DNA from: Niallia alba
Lineage (GTDB): Bacteria > Bacillota > Bacilli > Bacillales > Cytobacillaceae
Assembly: GCF_012933555.1 (NCBI RefSeq)
Contig: NZ_JABBPK010000001.1
Coordinates: 1,528,001-1,592,000 of the forward strand
Reading direction: 5' to 3'
DNA length: 64,000 bases
In this document: piece after piece, positions 9,214 through 17,677 of the stretch
Layout of the letters: each line of letters opens with the position of its first letter
Numbering within the stretch: position 1 is the first letter of the stretch
Notes under the pieces: model-generated
Told to the model about the DNA's origin: nothing
Databases searched by the model: none
What the model saw: only the letters and a program-made list of their open reading frames with translations
Translations under genes and position numbers: made by a program

Positions 9214-9462
9214 GAAACCTCCTCTAGTATTTTAATATAATACTGAAAAGATGCTAGACTTGTCAAAAAAATTTTTGTTTCCTATAAAAAACAGCAAAAA
9301 TGTTGAAATTTTGAGCCTGAGTTCATAATTTTGAATATTTTAAGAAAAATTTAAATGTTTTTAATATAATTATTTTTTGGTAGATTATAGGTGAATAAGT
9401 CGTTTTATGGGAGTTGATAAAGCCATCAGCATTGTTTTATGGACTTTGTTTAAATTATGGGA

Positions 9463-9496
9463 AATAAAAAAGGAATCTAAATGTATTTTAGACTCC
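9463..9496 (-). terminator. Terminator of rpe
   Basis: On the minus strand GGAGTCTAAA pairs with TTTAGATTCC, followed by TTTTTTAT. It lies 13 bases past the rpe stop. Confidence 0.85.
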
Positions 9497-9508
9497 TAAC
9501 TACCCATA

Positions 9509-10153
9509 TTATCCTCGTACCGCTTTAATGGCCTCTTCGCGATTGGAATTATTATAAATAAATGACCCGGCAACTAGCACATTTGCTCCTGCCTCTTTTA
9601 CTAATACTGCAGTTTCGGCATTAATGCCACCATCTACTTCAATCTCAAGTGTTGGATTTAATTGATCTGCTAATTGACGAACTTCTCTTATTTTTGGAAG
9701 TACATTAGGGATGAAAGCTTGTCCACCAAATCCAGGATTAACGGTCATCAATAGAACCATCTCAATATCTTCGATAATATGCTTAATCATTTCAACCGGA
9801 GTACTTGGATTTAATACCACCCCAGGTTTTACCCCATGTTCTTTAATTAATTGAATCGTACGGTGTAAGTGGCGACATGCTTCCACATGTACGGTAATGA
9901 TATCCGCACCAGCCTTAGCAAATTGTGGAATGTAAGCATCTGGATTTTCAATCATCAAATGAACATCTAAAGGTAATGTTGTAACTGGACGGATTGCTTC
10001 AACAATAAGCGGGCCGATAGTTATATTTGGTACAAAATGACCATCCATTACATCAACGTGGATGTAATCTGCGCCACCTAATTCTACATCTTTCACTTCA
10101 TCCCCAAGCTTAGCAAAATCAGCGGAGAGAATGGAGGGTGCAACTTTAATCAT
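9509..10153 (-). CDS. rpe: Ribulose-phosphate 3-epimerase
   Basis: The 214-residue TIM-barrel enzyme interconverts ribulose-5-phosphate and xylulose-5-phosphate. Clear motifs: APSILSADFAKLG at the N-terminus, HVDVMDGHFVPNITIG near 33 (metal His/Asp), LDVHLMIENP near 62, LLMTVNPGFGGQ near 135 and EVDGGIN near 172. AAGGGAGG precedes the ATG. It stands alone, whereas Bacillus rpe normally sits with rsgA and thiN near the spoVM region. It could be a second copy serving pentose metabolism; the window cannot decide. Confidence 0.95.
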   Translation of the reverse strand: MIKVAPSILSADFAKLGDEVKDVELGGADYIHVDVMDGHFVPNITIGPLIVEAIRPVTTLPLDVHLMIENPDAYIPQFAKAGADIITVHVEACRHLHRTIQLIKEHGVKPGVVLNPSTPVEMIKHIIEDIEMVLLMTVNPGFGGQAFIPNVLPKIREVRQLADQLNPTLEIEVDGGINAETAVLVKEAGANVLVAGSFIYNNSNREEAIKAVRG

Positions 10154-10283
10154 TTGTATGCCTCCCTTTCTTAATCGATTAAAATAATAGTATTTGATAT
10201 GTATTACATCAAAATTATAGCAGAATGTGAGATAGCGAACAAGCGAGTTGAATGCGCTTGCTTATTTTGTAGTAGATGGCAAG

Positions 10284-10336
10284 ATAAAAAAGTAGCCACT
10301 TCGTAAAAACAAGAGGATTAATAGAAGTGGCTATCC
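10284..10336 (-). terminator. Terminator of the gene at 10364
   Basis: On the minus strand GATAGCCACTTC pairs with GAAGTGGCTAC, then TTTTTTATC follows. The stem has 11 or more base pairs with a 20-base loop. Confidence 0.85.
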
Positions 10337-10363
10337 ACAAATGAGTTTCGTCATGTAGAAGAA

Positions 10364-10786
10364 TTATAGTTTAGTTATGATTTCTTTTTGGATATCAGCT
10401 GGTGCACCTGCATAATTTGTTGAAATACATGCAATCAGCATCTCTTTATTCTTATAAAAAGGTTCTTTATTTTTATTATAGTAAAAACGAACACTTTCTT
10501 CTTCTTTAAAGAATTCTTTCCCAATTTTTAATAGGGTAGTAATTGGTAGTTTATCAAAGGAAAATGTGCTTTCTACTTGTTGCCCAGAAGGAATAGTCTG
10601 TTCTTGATCTGTTTGCTTAAATTCTTTCACTACTTTTTTTAGGACTTTTTCTTGCGAGATTACTTGTTTAAAAAGTTTTTTACGAACTCTTTTTTTCTTC
10701 GATTGAAGTCCAAATGTTTCTAATATATAGTGATGTAATTCTGTATTTTGTGTAACTTCTTCTTGCATTTTACTGATTGTATCCAT
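10364..10786 (-). CDS. Hypothetical protein, 140 residues
   Basis: I do not recognise a family. The protein is hydrophilic and rich in Lys and Glu, with a basic cluster KKKRVRKKLFK near residues 30-40 and likely helical N-terminal and middle parts. It has no signal peptide or membrane segment. The C-terminal half (FYYNKNKEPFYKNKEMLIACIS) is more ordered-looking. A gene is supported by GAGGAG before the ATG, a strong terminator just after the stop, and codon use like the neighbours. It lies between rpe and a repeat element, transcribed alone. Confidence 0.7.
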   Translation of the reverse strand: MDTISKMQEEVTQNTELHHYILETFGLQSKKKRVRKKLFKQVISQEKVLKKVVKEFKQTDQEQTIPSGQQVESTFSFDKLPITTLLKIGKEFFKEEESVRFYYNKNKEPFYKNKEMLIACISTNYAGAPADIQKEIITKL

Positions 10787-10950
10787 TGCAAAACTCCTCT
10801 AATCTTTTCATTCACCACTAAATCCATGGAATATAGGGATTTTGGCACTGAATCATTATATACTAAACTGTTAAAAGTACAAAATTTGTTTCGTGTATCA
10901 AAATTAATTTTAGAGAAAAAAGCGATGTTTAATAACTAGTAAACTTTTAA

Positions 10951-11324
10951 AGAGACTGGGCCATAAGTATTCCAGCTAAAGTTAAATCCGAACAATTATA
11001 CGAAAACGTTAATGGAAAGTTCGTATAATTATTTAGGTTTTTTTTCATTTTAAAAAAGGATGCTCTACGAAGTTTGTTGCTGTTATCCGCAGCCGGAATA
11101 CACTTCGCTTTCCGTGGGGCTCGCGCTGAGCCGCTTCGGCCTTTGGCCTGCAGGGTCTCAGACTGTCTCACTAATCCCACAGGAGTCTACGTGTATTCCG
11201 GCTGCTCTGTTTTCCCAACTAATTATATTTTCTATTGTAAAAAGTATGCGAAAGCAGACGCTATTTACTAGCTAAATGAGAGATTGTTCGTCTTCACAAA
11301 GTATCTATTTAGTTATGTCACAGC
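10951..11324 (+). repeat. Composite terminator-bearing repeat, copy 1 (MITE-like)
   Basis: It runs from AGAGACTGGGCCATAAG to a degenerate inverse end (ATGTCACAG). It carries a hairpin with a T-run at 10988-11045. The GC-rich core (11089-11205) has perfect 15-bp arms, GCAGCCGGAATACAC and GTGTATTCCGGCTGC. An AAATGAGAGATTGTTCGTCTT segment lies near the end. Copies 2 (17139) and 3 (53641) share this order. It fills most of the 547-base gap between the hypothetical gene and pepT. Small ORFs inside it are not genes. Confidence 0.85.
10988..11045 (+). terminator. Hairpin terminator inside composite repeat copy 1
   Basis: CCGAACAATTATACG (10988-11002) pairs with CGTATAATTATTTAGG (11022-11037), followed by eight or more T. 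No plus-strand gene ends nearby, so its presence reflects the element rather than a host operon. Confidence 0.75.
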
Positions 11325-11333
11325 CTTCTTTTC

Positions 11334-12569
11334 TTATTCCCCGCGCTCTTCAAACAAGCGAACAATTTCTACGATTACATTTGTTGCTTTTACCATGTTA
11401 TCCACAGAAATGTACTCATACTTACCGTGGAAATTTTCTCCACCAGTAAAGATATTTGGAGTTGGCAGTCCCATATAGGAAAGCTGAGATCCGTCTGTAC
11501 CACCACGAATTGGTTGGACAATTGGTGTAATACCGAGATTTTCCATTGCGTGATATGCAACGTCCACGATTTCTTTTACTGCTTCAATTTTTTCACGCAT
11601 ATTGTAGTATTGGTCGTTTAAGTCGAGCTTCACTGTGTCGGTACCATACTTCTCATTTAACTCTACTACAATTGTTTGAAGAATACTTTTTCTTTCTTCA
11701 AAAGAAGCACGATCAAAATCACGGATAATATAAGATAGTTTTGTTTCTTCTACATCCCCTTCAAAGGAAAGTAGATGATAAAATCCCTCGTAGCCTTCTG
11801 TAAATTCAGGTGACTCACTTGCAGGTAAGCGGCTTTGTAGTTCCATCGCAATTTTGATACTATTGACCATTTTTCCTTTTGCCGTACCTGGATGTACATT
11901 TGTTCCACTTATCGTAATTTTTGCTCCAGCAGCGTTGAAGCTTTCATATTGTAGTTCACCTAATGGCCCACCATCAACAGTGTAAGCAAAATCAGCATTA
12001 AAGGCTTCTACATTAAATTTATGAGGTCCTCTGCCGATTTCCTCATCAGGAGTAAAGGCCACTCTAATTTTTCCATGTTTAATGTCTGGATTTTCTTTTA
12101 GGTAAATAAGAGCAGTGACAATTTCAGCAATACCTGCTTTGTTGTCTGCCCCAAGTAAGGTTGTACCATCGGTAGTTAGCAAAGTATGCCCTACATAATT
12201 CTTTAATTCGGGAAAATCCTTAGGAGATAATACGATATGTAACGATTCGTTTAATACAATATCCTGTCCATCATAGTTTTCTACCTTTTGCGGACGTACA
12301 TTTTTGCCTGTAAAATCAGTAGCAGTATCTAAATGCGCAAGAAAGCCGACTGTTGGCACCTTTTTATCTGTATTTGCCGGCAAAGTGGCCATTACGTAAC
12401 CATATTCATCAATAGAAACTTCTTCCATCCCAATTTCTTTTAGTTCTTCCACTAATAAATTGGCTAATATTAACTGTCCTGGAGTAGACGGGCATTCTAA
12501 GTTATTTTCATTTGATTGTGTATCGACAACAGCATACGACACAAAACGATTTATCATATTTTCTTTCAC
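11334..12569 (-). CDS. pepT: Peptidase T (tripeptide aminopeptidase)
   Basis: 411 residues from GTG at 12569, chosen because AAAGGAG lies nine bases upstream and PepT proteins begin near this KENMINRF block; an in-frame ATG at 12608 lacks such a site. This M20 zinc peptidase removes the N-terminal residue of tripeptides. Zinc ligands and catalytic residues are visible: AHLDTA, GADNKAG, DEEIGRG with the catalytic Glu, VDGG, and the terminal GGTDGS block. The lid domain is [12 protein letters not shown]. With the POT transporter nearby it would support peptide use. The stop lies ten bases from composite repeat copy 1. Confidence 0.95.
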   Translation of the reverse strand: MKENMINRFVSYAVVDTQSNENNLECPSTPGQLILANLLVEELKEIGMEEVSIDEYGYVMATLPANTDKKVPTVGFLAHLDTATDFTGKNVRPQKVENYDGQDIVLNESLHIVLSPKDFPELKNYVGHTLLTTDGTTLLGADNKAGIAEIVTALIYLKENPDIKHGKIRVAFTPDEEIGRGPHKFNVEAFNADFAYTVDGGPLGELQYESFNAAGAKITISGTNVHPGTAKGKMVNSIKIAMELQSRLPASESPEFTEGYEGFYHLLSFEGDVEETKLSYIIRDFDRASFEERKSILQTIVVELNEKYGTDTVKLDLNDQYYNMREKIEAVKEIVDVAYHAMENLGITPIVQPIRGGTDGSQLSYMGLPTPNIFTGGENFHGKYEYISVDNMVKATNVIVEIVRLFEERGE

Positions 12570-12792
12570 ACTATTCAACTCCTTTATCAGATATTTTGAT
12601 TTTATCATAGGAAGAATGAATAATACGAATATAGTGAATTTAAAACGATAAAGTCTACAATTTCAGCGTTTTTAGTTATAAAGCGAAAAGGTATGTTCAC
12701 AATTATGTTGGATTTGGTGCAGGATTGTTGCTTTATTTGGAGAGGATTTTAGATAGAATAGAGGTAATAATGTTAAAAAAAGGAGATTTGGA

Positions 12793-13398
12793 ATGAAAAA
12801 AAAGAATAGAGCAATGATTTTGTTTAGTACTATTGCGGTAATTATTATTATTTGCATTGCAGCAATATGGTGGTTAAATAGTAAGAGTATTAACGCGATT
12901 GAAGACATAAAAAAAATAAATGCATCCGATACGTTTGATCAGCAAGAGGAAGAATATATTGTTTATTTTTGGCAATCTACTTGTACATACTGTAAACAAA
13001 TGGAGAAAGATGTTATTTCATTTAGCAATAGTGGAGACATTCCTCTTTATGTTGTAGATATGCAGGAGGAAAAGAATGAATCTAGCTGGTATGACTGGGA
13101 AGCACACCATAAAAAGTATGATCAAGTAATTGGTAAAATAGAAGACGGTAAAGAAGTATGGAATGAGGGAATAAACATAGAAAATTTCCAAAATGATAAA
13201 GATATTGCTTGGGGAATTGTTGCGAACGAAGAAAACCAAATTATCGCAACACATAATACAGCATATGGAAATGAAGCACCAGAAAACGCAGAAGAAATCG
13301 AAATTACTGGAACACCAACGATGATAAAAATTAAAAATGGCCAGTTTGATGATTATGCCGTTGGTGTAGAAGAAACATTAGACATGCTAGGGAAATAA
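12793..13398 (+). CDS. Membrane-anchored thioredoxin-like protein
   Basis: 201 residues. A basic start and one hydrophobic segment (about 9-28) form a signal anchor, placing the rest outside the membrane. The domain then shows a thioredoxin fold: YIVYFWQSTCTYCKQM with the CTYC active site near residues 63-66, and the cis-proline loop TGTPTMIKI near 178. An insert of about 80 residues between these is longer than in thioredoxin. It is probably a thiol-disulfide protein for exported proteins; the partner is unknown. AAAGGAG precedes the ATG. A poly-T tract at 13437-13447 follows the gene with only a weak stem. Confidence 0.85.
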   Translation: MKKKNRAMILFSTIAVIIIICIAAIWWLNSKSINAIEDIKKINASDTFDQQEEEYIVYFWQSTCTYCKQMEKDVISFSNSGDIPLYVVDMQEEKNESSWYDWEAHHKKYDQVIGKIEDGKEVWNEGINIENFQNDKDIAWGIVANEENQIIATHNTAYGNEAPENAEEIEITGTPTMIKIKNGQFDDYAVGVEETLDMLGK

Positions 13399-13469
13399 AA
13401 GGGATAGAAGCTGAAGATAGGGAGACCTGCCTAGGCTTTTTTTTTTTGATGAAAACGGACAAAGCTGAA

Positions 13470-13660
13470 GAGGCATTCATTAAGTGGATGAAAACCGAAA
13501 AGGAGAGCTCCTAAGCAAAAAGAGGCGTTCATGGGGGACATGAAAACCGAAAAGGAGAGCTCCTAAGCGAAAAGAGGCGTTCATCGAGGAAATGAAAACC
13601 AAAAAGGAGAGCTCCTAAGCGAAAAGAGGCGTTCATTAAGCAAATGAAAACTGAAAAAGC
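13470..13660 (+). repeat. 52-bp tandem repeat array, four copies (family 1)
   Basis: Units start at 13470, 13522, 13574 and 13626, exactly 52 bases apart; the last is incomplete. Each unit has the core GTTCAT-N7-ATGAAAACCGAAA (GCATTCAT in the first), then AGGAGAGCTCCTAAGC. The spacing bases inside the core vary. A partial unit (ATGAAAACGGACAAAG) precedes the array. It lies in the 493-base gap before rhaEW. No ORF is supported. Confidence 0.9.
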
Positions 13661-13822
13661 TACTGCATAGGTAAAAAAAATTTTCATAAAGCGAACCACA
13701 AAAGATTAAAGGTAAGCGTAACAAAGGAGCACCTCACATTCTTTGCAATGGTAGCCGATATAAACTGTCGCGATTTGGATTAATCTTTACAAAATAACTA
13801 TAAATAAAAACAAATAAACTAT

Positions 13823-13851
13823 TTCAAAAATAAACAAACATATTATATAAT
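13823..13851 (+). promoter_or_regulatory. rhaEW promoter with candidate RhaR operator in the spacer
   Basis: TTCAAA (13823-13828), a 17-base spacer and TATAAT (13846-13851) form a sigma-A promoter. AAATAAACAAACATAT at 13828-13843 fills the spacer and recurs exactly at 33964-33979. A related CAAATAAAC lies just upstream. AAACAAA-type words are usual targets of DeoR-family repressors, and a DeoR gene (rhaR) is at 30742. The assignment is inference. Confidence 0.65.
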
Positions 13852-13891
13852 GTATTTGGGGTATAAAAAAACAGTTTGTGAAGGGAGAATT

Positions 13892-15964
13892 ATGATGGTA
13901 CAGAATTTATGGAATAATGAAAAGGCTTCACAATTAAAGAAAGGTTTAGATGAATTGGTTTATCGATCCAATTTAATCGGTACAGATCGAGCTGTATGTA
14001 ATTGGGGTGGCGGAAATACGTCCATGAAAACAATCGAAAAAGACTTCCGCGGACGAGATATAGAAGTAATGTGGGTGAAAGGAAGCGGTTCAGACTTAGC
14101 AACAATGAAAGCGTATAATTTTACTGGTCTTAAGCTAGAAGATATTAAACCATTGATTGAAAGAGAGGAAATGTTTGATGAGGAAATGGTTGCCTATCTC
14201 TCTCATTGTATGATTGATAGTAACCACCCTAGAGCGTCTATCGAAACTTTATTACACGCATTTTTACCATATAAACATGTCGATCATACTCATCCAGATG
14301 CCATTATTAGCATTTGTTGTGCAGATAATGGGAAACAACTTGCCGAAGAAATCTATGGTAATCGTTTTGTTTGGGTTCCTTATATTAGACCAGGCTTTAC
14401 TTTATCGAAAATGATCGCAGAAGGTGTACAGAATAATCCAAATGCAGAATTAGTATTGATGGAAAAGCATGGACTTGTCGTTTGGGGAGAAACTGCACAA
14501 GAAAGCTATGACAAAACAATCGCAATCATTAATGAAGCGGAAAACTATATTCATAATAAAATAGAAGAAGAGAAGGTTTTTGGCGGGGCAAAATATCCTG
14601 CTTTAAAAGAAGAAGAGGCTGAAGAGATTTTAAGTCAAGTGATGCCAGTAATCCGGGGAGCGGTTAGTGGAGAAAAACAAATGCTGCTAACTTACGATCG
14701 AGAAGAAGATGTACTTCAATTTGTAAATAGTAAAGATGCTCAGAGCTTATCACAAATAGGTGCAGCGTGCCCAGATCATCTTGTACATACGAAAAGGCAA
14801 CCTTTATATATTGAATGGGATCCGGTAACAAAAGATATTGCTAGTTTGAAAGAAAAGATAAAATTAGGTATAGAGAACTTTAAAAAGGAATATACAGCTT
14901 ATTTTGAAAGAAATAAAGAGGATGGAGATCAGATTTCTGAAACGGCTCCGAGGATTATTTTAATACCTGGAATTGGTATGGTTAACACAGGGAAAACCCT
15001 TGCTATGGCTAAGGTGAGCGGTGCTTTATATCATCGCGCTATCTCTGTAATGAAGGGCGCTACAACACTAGGTAATTTCGTCTCTTTAAATGAAAATGAA
15101 TCATTTAAAATAGAGTATTGGCCACTGGAATTATATAAATTATCTCTTGCTCCAACAGAAGCGGAATTCTCTCGTAAAGTTGCCTTTGTTACGGGAGGAG
15201 CTGGAGGTATTGGTAGTGAAACATGCCGACTATTTGCAGAGCAAGGTGCACATGTTGTTATTGCAGATTTAAATATAGAAGGTGCAGAAAAAGTAGCACT
15301 GGAAATAAATGAAAAGTATGGTTCCAATAGAGCACTAGCGGTGAAAATGGACGTAACGAAAGAAGAAGCTGTAAAAGAAGCTTATAAGAAAACTGCTCTT
15401 ACTTTTGGAGGTGTAGATATCATTGTAAATAATGCAGGGCTCGCCACCTCTAGTCCATTTGATGAAACGTCTTTACAAGAATGGAATCTAAACTTAAACG
15501 TTCTTGGGACAGGATATTTTCTAGTTGCAAGAGAAGCATTCAAACAAATGAAAGAACAAGGATTAGGCGGAAGCATGGTATTCATTGGATCTAAAAACTC
15601 TGTATACGCAGGGAAAAATGTTACGGCTTATAGCTCTGTGAAAGCAATGGAAGCACATCTTGCAAGATGTATTGCTGCAGAAGGTGGAGAATTTGGCATT
15701 CGTGTTAATACTGTACTACCAGATGCTGTGTTACAAGGATCGGCAATCTGGGGATCAAAGTGGCGTGAAGAGCGAGCAGCTAATTATGGAATAGAACCAG
15801 ATCAATTAGAAGAACACTATCGAAAACGTACTACTTTATTAGTAAATATTTTTCCTAAGGATATTGCCGAAGCGATTTGCTATTTCTCTTCTTCGAAAGC
15901 AGAGAAAACAACAGGATGCATGCTGACAGTTGATGGAGGAGTTCCTGCTGCCTTCACTAGATAA
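13892..15964 (+). CDS. rhaEW: Bifunctional rhamnulose-1-phosphate aldolase / short-chain (lactaldehyde) dehydrogenase
   Basis: 690 residues from the ATG at 13892 (AAGGGAG upstream). Residues about 1-425 are a class II aldolase domain with KGSGSD, the zinc-binding HTHPDAI and later MEKHG. Residues about 430-690 are a short-chain dehydrogenase: VTGGAGGIGSE (NAD loop), NNAG, and catalytic Tyr-x3-Lys in YSSVKA. The same fusion is B. subtilis YuxG (RhaEW), which cleaves L-rhamnulose-1-phosphate to DHAP and L-lactaldehyde and oxidises the latter. It is first in the rhamnose region, with its own promoter and terminator. A second, unfused aldolase lies at 31772. Confidence 0.95.
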   Translation: MMVQNLWNNEKASQLKKGLDELVYRSNLIGTDRAVCNWGGGNTSMKTIEKDFRGRDIEVMWVKGSGSDLATMKAYNFTGLKLEDIKPLIEREEMFDEEMVAYLSHCMIDSNHPRASIETLLHAFLPYKHVDHTHPDAIISICCADNGKQLAEEIYGNRFVWVPYIRPGFTLSKMIAEGVQNNPNAELVLMEKHGLVVWGETAQESYDKTIAIINEAENYIHNKIEEEKVFGGAKYPALKEEEAEEILSQVMPVIRGAVSGEKQMLLTYDREEDVLQFVNSKDAQSLSQIGAACPDHLVHTKRQPLYIEWDPVTKDIASLKEKIKLGIENFKKEYTAYFERNKEDGDQISETAPRIILIPGIGMVNTGKTLAMAKVSGALYHRAISVMKGATTLGNFVSLNENESFKIEYWPLELYKLSLAPTEAEFSRKVAFVTGGAGGIGSETCRLFAEQGAHVVIADLNIEGAEKVALEINEKYGSNRALAVKMDVTKEEAVKEAYKKTALTFGGVDIIVNNAGLATSSPFDETSLQEWNLNLNVLGTGYFLVAREAFKQMKEQGLGGSMVFIGSKNSVYAGKNVTAYSSVKAMEAHLARCIAAEGGEFGIRVNTVLPDAVLQGSAIWGSKWREERAANYGIEPDQLEEHYRKRTTLLVNIFPKDIAEAICYFSSSKAEKTTGCMLTVDGGVPAAFTR

Positions 15965-15980
15965 AGCTAACTTTCGAGTT

Positions 15981-16007
15981 GCGGGGATTATTTTATCCCC
16001 GCTTTTT
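15981..16007 (+). terminator. Terminator of rhaEW
   Basis: GCGGGGAT and ATCCCCGC flank a short AT loop, and TTTTTG follows. It sits 17 bases after the rhaEW stop. Confidence 0.9.
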
Positions 16008-16184
16008 GTGTTAATAGAATAAAAGCCGAAAAGAGTAGAGACCGATTCTAAATTAAAATTAACTTTTGAAGAGTGAAAGAATAGTTAAGAGAAAAAACTA
16101 TTTCTCCGTATTATATACTATGTTTGCTAAACAACCCTTTCCCTCTCATCATAATAGATAGTTGAAGCAGGGGGGCTGACCTTC

Positions 16185-17165
16185 TTGGATAAAAATTTAT
16201 TAAAACAATTAATGGAGTTAACAGAAGAAGAAAAAAGCATTGTCCAGCAAAAGCAAGGTGTAATAAAAGATATCTATACTAGTCAAAGTAATTTTATTAT
16301 AGAAAGTGAAAAATTTTTGCGTAAAGATAAAATGATAACGGTGAGAAAGCACACTCGCTTTATTGACTTTCCGAAACATAAACATAATTATATTGAGATT
16401 AATTATGTAGTGAATGGGGGATTGAAGCAAAAGGTTGGCAATGACCAGATTTCGTTAAAAAAAGGGGAACTTTTATTTTTAAATCAGCATATGGAGCATG
16501 AAATTCAGGCATGTGATAGGGAAGATATCGTAGTTAATTTCATCATTCAGCCACCTTTTTTTCAATTTATTTTTCAATATTTACATGAAGAAAATAAACT
16601 AACAGATTTTCTAATTAATAGTTTGTTTAACCATACGGAAAGTGGCCAATATTTATATTATAAGGTCTCTGATGTGACAGAAATTCAGGACATAATCGGG
16701 AAATTATTAAAGGAAGAAGCAAATAACTCTCTTTTATCAGAATCGACGATGAAGTTGTATATGGGGTTATTGATTATCGAACTAATAAAAAATACAGATA
16801 AAATTCAACAAAATGAAGGTGTATTGCAAAATCAGTATCTCGTTATCGAGGCTTTGACCTATATTGAAGAGAATTATAAAAATGGAACGCTAAATGAATT
16901 AGCCGAGCAGCTCCATCAATCCGTATCCTCTTTGAGCAAAAATATTAAGAAAGCAACAGGCTATACTTTTAAGGAATTGCTTCAAGAGAAGCGGCTAAGT
17001 AAGTCAAAAAACTTATTGGAAACCACAGATCTTTCGATTAAGTGGATTATTGAAGAAGTAGGATATGATAATATTAGCTATTTTTATCGGATATTTAAAG
17101 AAAAATATGGAATGACACCGAAAGCATTTCGGTCGAAGAGGCTGGGACAAAAGTATTCCAACTAA
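16185..17165 (+). CDS. AraC-family regulator, probably of rhamnose genes
   Basis: 326 residues starting at TTG, with GGGGGG upstream. A cupin-like sensor domain (about 45-160: KHTRFIDFPKHKHNYIEINYVV) precedes two helix-turn-helix motifs (about 222-318), ending with the family block ISYFYRIFKEKYGMTPKAFR. Its place between rhaEW and rhaB suggests a rhamnose sensor like RhaS/RhaR of enterics, but no ligand evidence exists. The last eight residues (from about 319) and the stop codon are read from composite repeat copy 2, so the original C-terminus has been altered. The fold ends before that point. Confidence 0.88.
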   Translation: MDKNLLKQLMELTEEEKSIVQQKQGVIKDIYTSQSNFIIESEKFLRKDKMITVRKHTRFIDFPKHKHNYIEINYVVNGGLKQKVGNDQISLKKGELLFLNQHMEHEIQACDREDIVVNFIIQPPFFQFIFQYLHEENKLTDFLINSLFNHTESGQYLYYKVSDVTEIQDIIGKLLKEEANNSLLSESTMKLYMGLLIIELIKNTDKIQQNEGVLQNQYLVIEALTYIEENYKNGTLNELAEQLHQSVSSLSKNIKKATGYTFKELLQEKRLSKSKNLLETTDLSIKWIIEEVGYDNISYFYRIFKEKYGMTPKAFRSKRLGQKYSN

Positions 17166-17497
17166 ATATAAATCCGAACAATTATACGTAGATGTTGATA
17201 AAACTTCCGTATAATTGTTTGGGTTTTTTATTAATTTTAAGAAAGAAAATTTGTGCTTATTACCCGCAGACTGAATACACTTCGCTTTCCATGGGGCGAG
17301 CGCCAAGCCTCCTCGTCACTACGTTCCTGCGGGGTCTCGGACTTTCTCGCAGCTCCCATAGGAGTCTACGTGTATTCAGTCTGCTCCATTTTTTCTACTA
17401 ATATATTTTCTTTTGAAAAGAATCAGGCAACTTATTGGTTTCGCTACTAAATGAGAGATTGTTCGTCTTTACCCATTAGATATTTTGTTTTGTCTCT
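17139..17497 (+). repeat. Composite terminator-bearing repeat, copy 2 (MITE-like)
   Basis: It starts at AGGCTGGGACAAAAG inside the AraC gene's last codons and ends near TTTTGTTTTGTCTC. Order of parts: end word, terminator (17174-17229), GC-rich core with perfect 15-bp arms GCAGACTGAATACAC (17266-17280) and GTGTATTCAGTCTGC (17370-17384), then AAATGAGAGATTGTTCGTC. The arm sequence differs from copy 1 in both arms together, so pairing is kept. It fills the gap between araC and rhaB. Confidence 0.88.
17174..17229 (+). terminator. Terminator within composite repeat copy 2, ending the AraC transcript
   Basis: CCGAACAATTATACG pairs with CGTATAATTGTTTGG (one G-T pair), followed by GTTTTTTA. It starts nine bases after the AraC stop and should separate it from rhaB. 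Confidence 0.88.
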
Positions 17498-17637
17498 TTT
17501 TCTTTGTCATAACACTTTTCTTTTGTTAATACAGTAGAAAAATTAGAAAATAGCTGTTATATGCTTGGAAAATAAGGACAATAAAAAAGAAAAATTACGT
17601 TATTTTATTGAAGAATGAAACCCATTACAATGAATTC

Positions 17638-17652
17638 AAGGAAACGTTTTCT
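17638..17652 (+). promoter_or_regulatory. cre site (CcpA) upstream of rhaB
   Basis: AAGGAAACGTTTTCT fits the cre consensus WTGNAANCGNWNNCW except at position 2. It lies 26 bases before the rhaB start, so catabolite repression of rhaBA is likely. Confidence 0.65.
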
Positions 17653-17677
17653 AATTCCTTTTTAAGGAGAGGTGGAA

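Noticed and set aside
11060-11275. Overlapping plus-strand ORFs of 65-71 codons
   Set aside because: They lie inside composite repeat copy 1, with similar ones in copy 2, and reflect its GC-rich core, not a conserved protein.
13470-13660. Tandem array considered as a CRISPR
   Set aside because: The whole 52-base unit is repeated with no unique spacers, and no cas genes are present. The same holds for 45984-46170.
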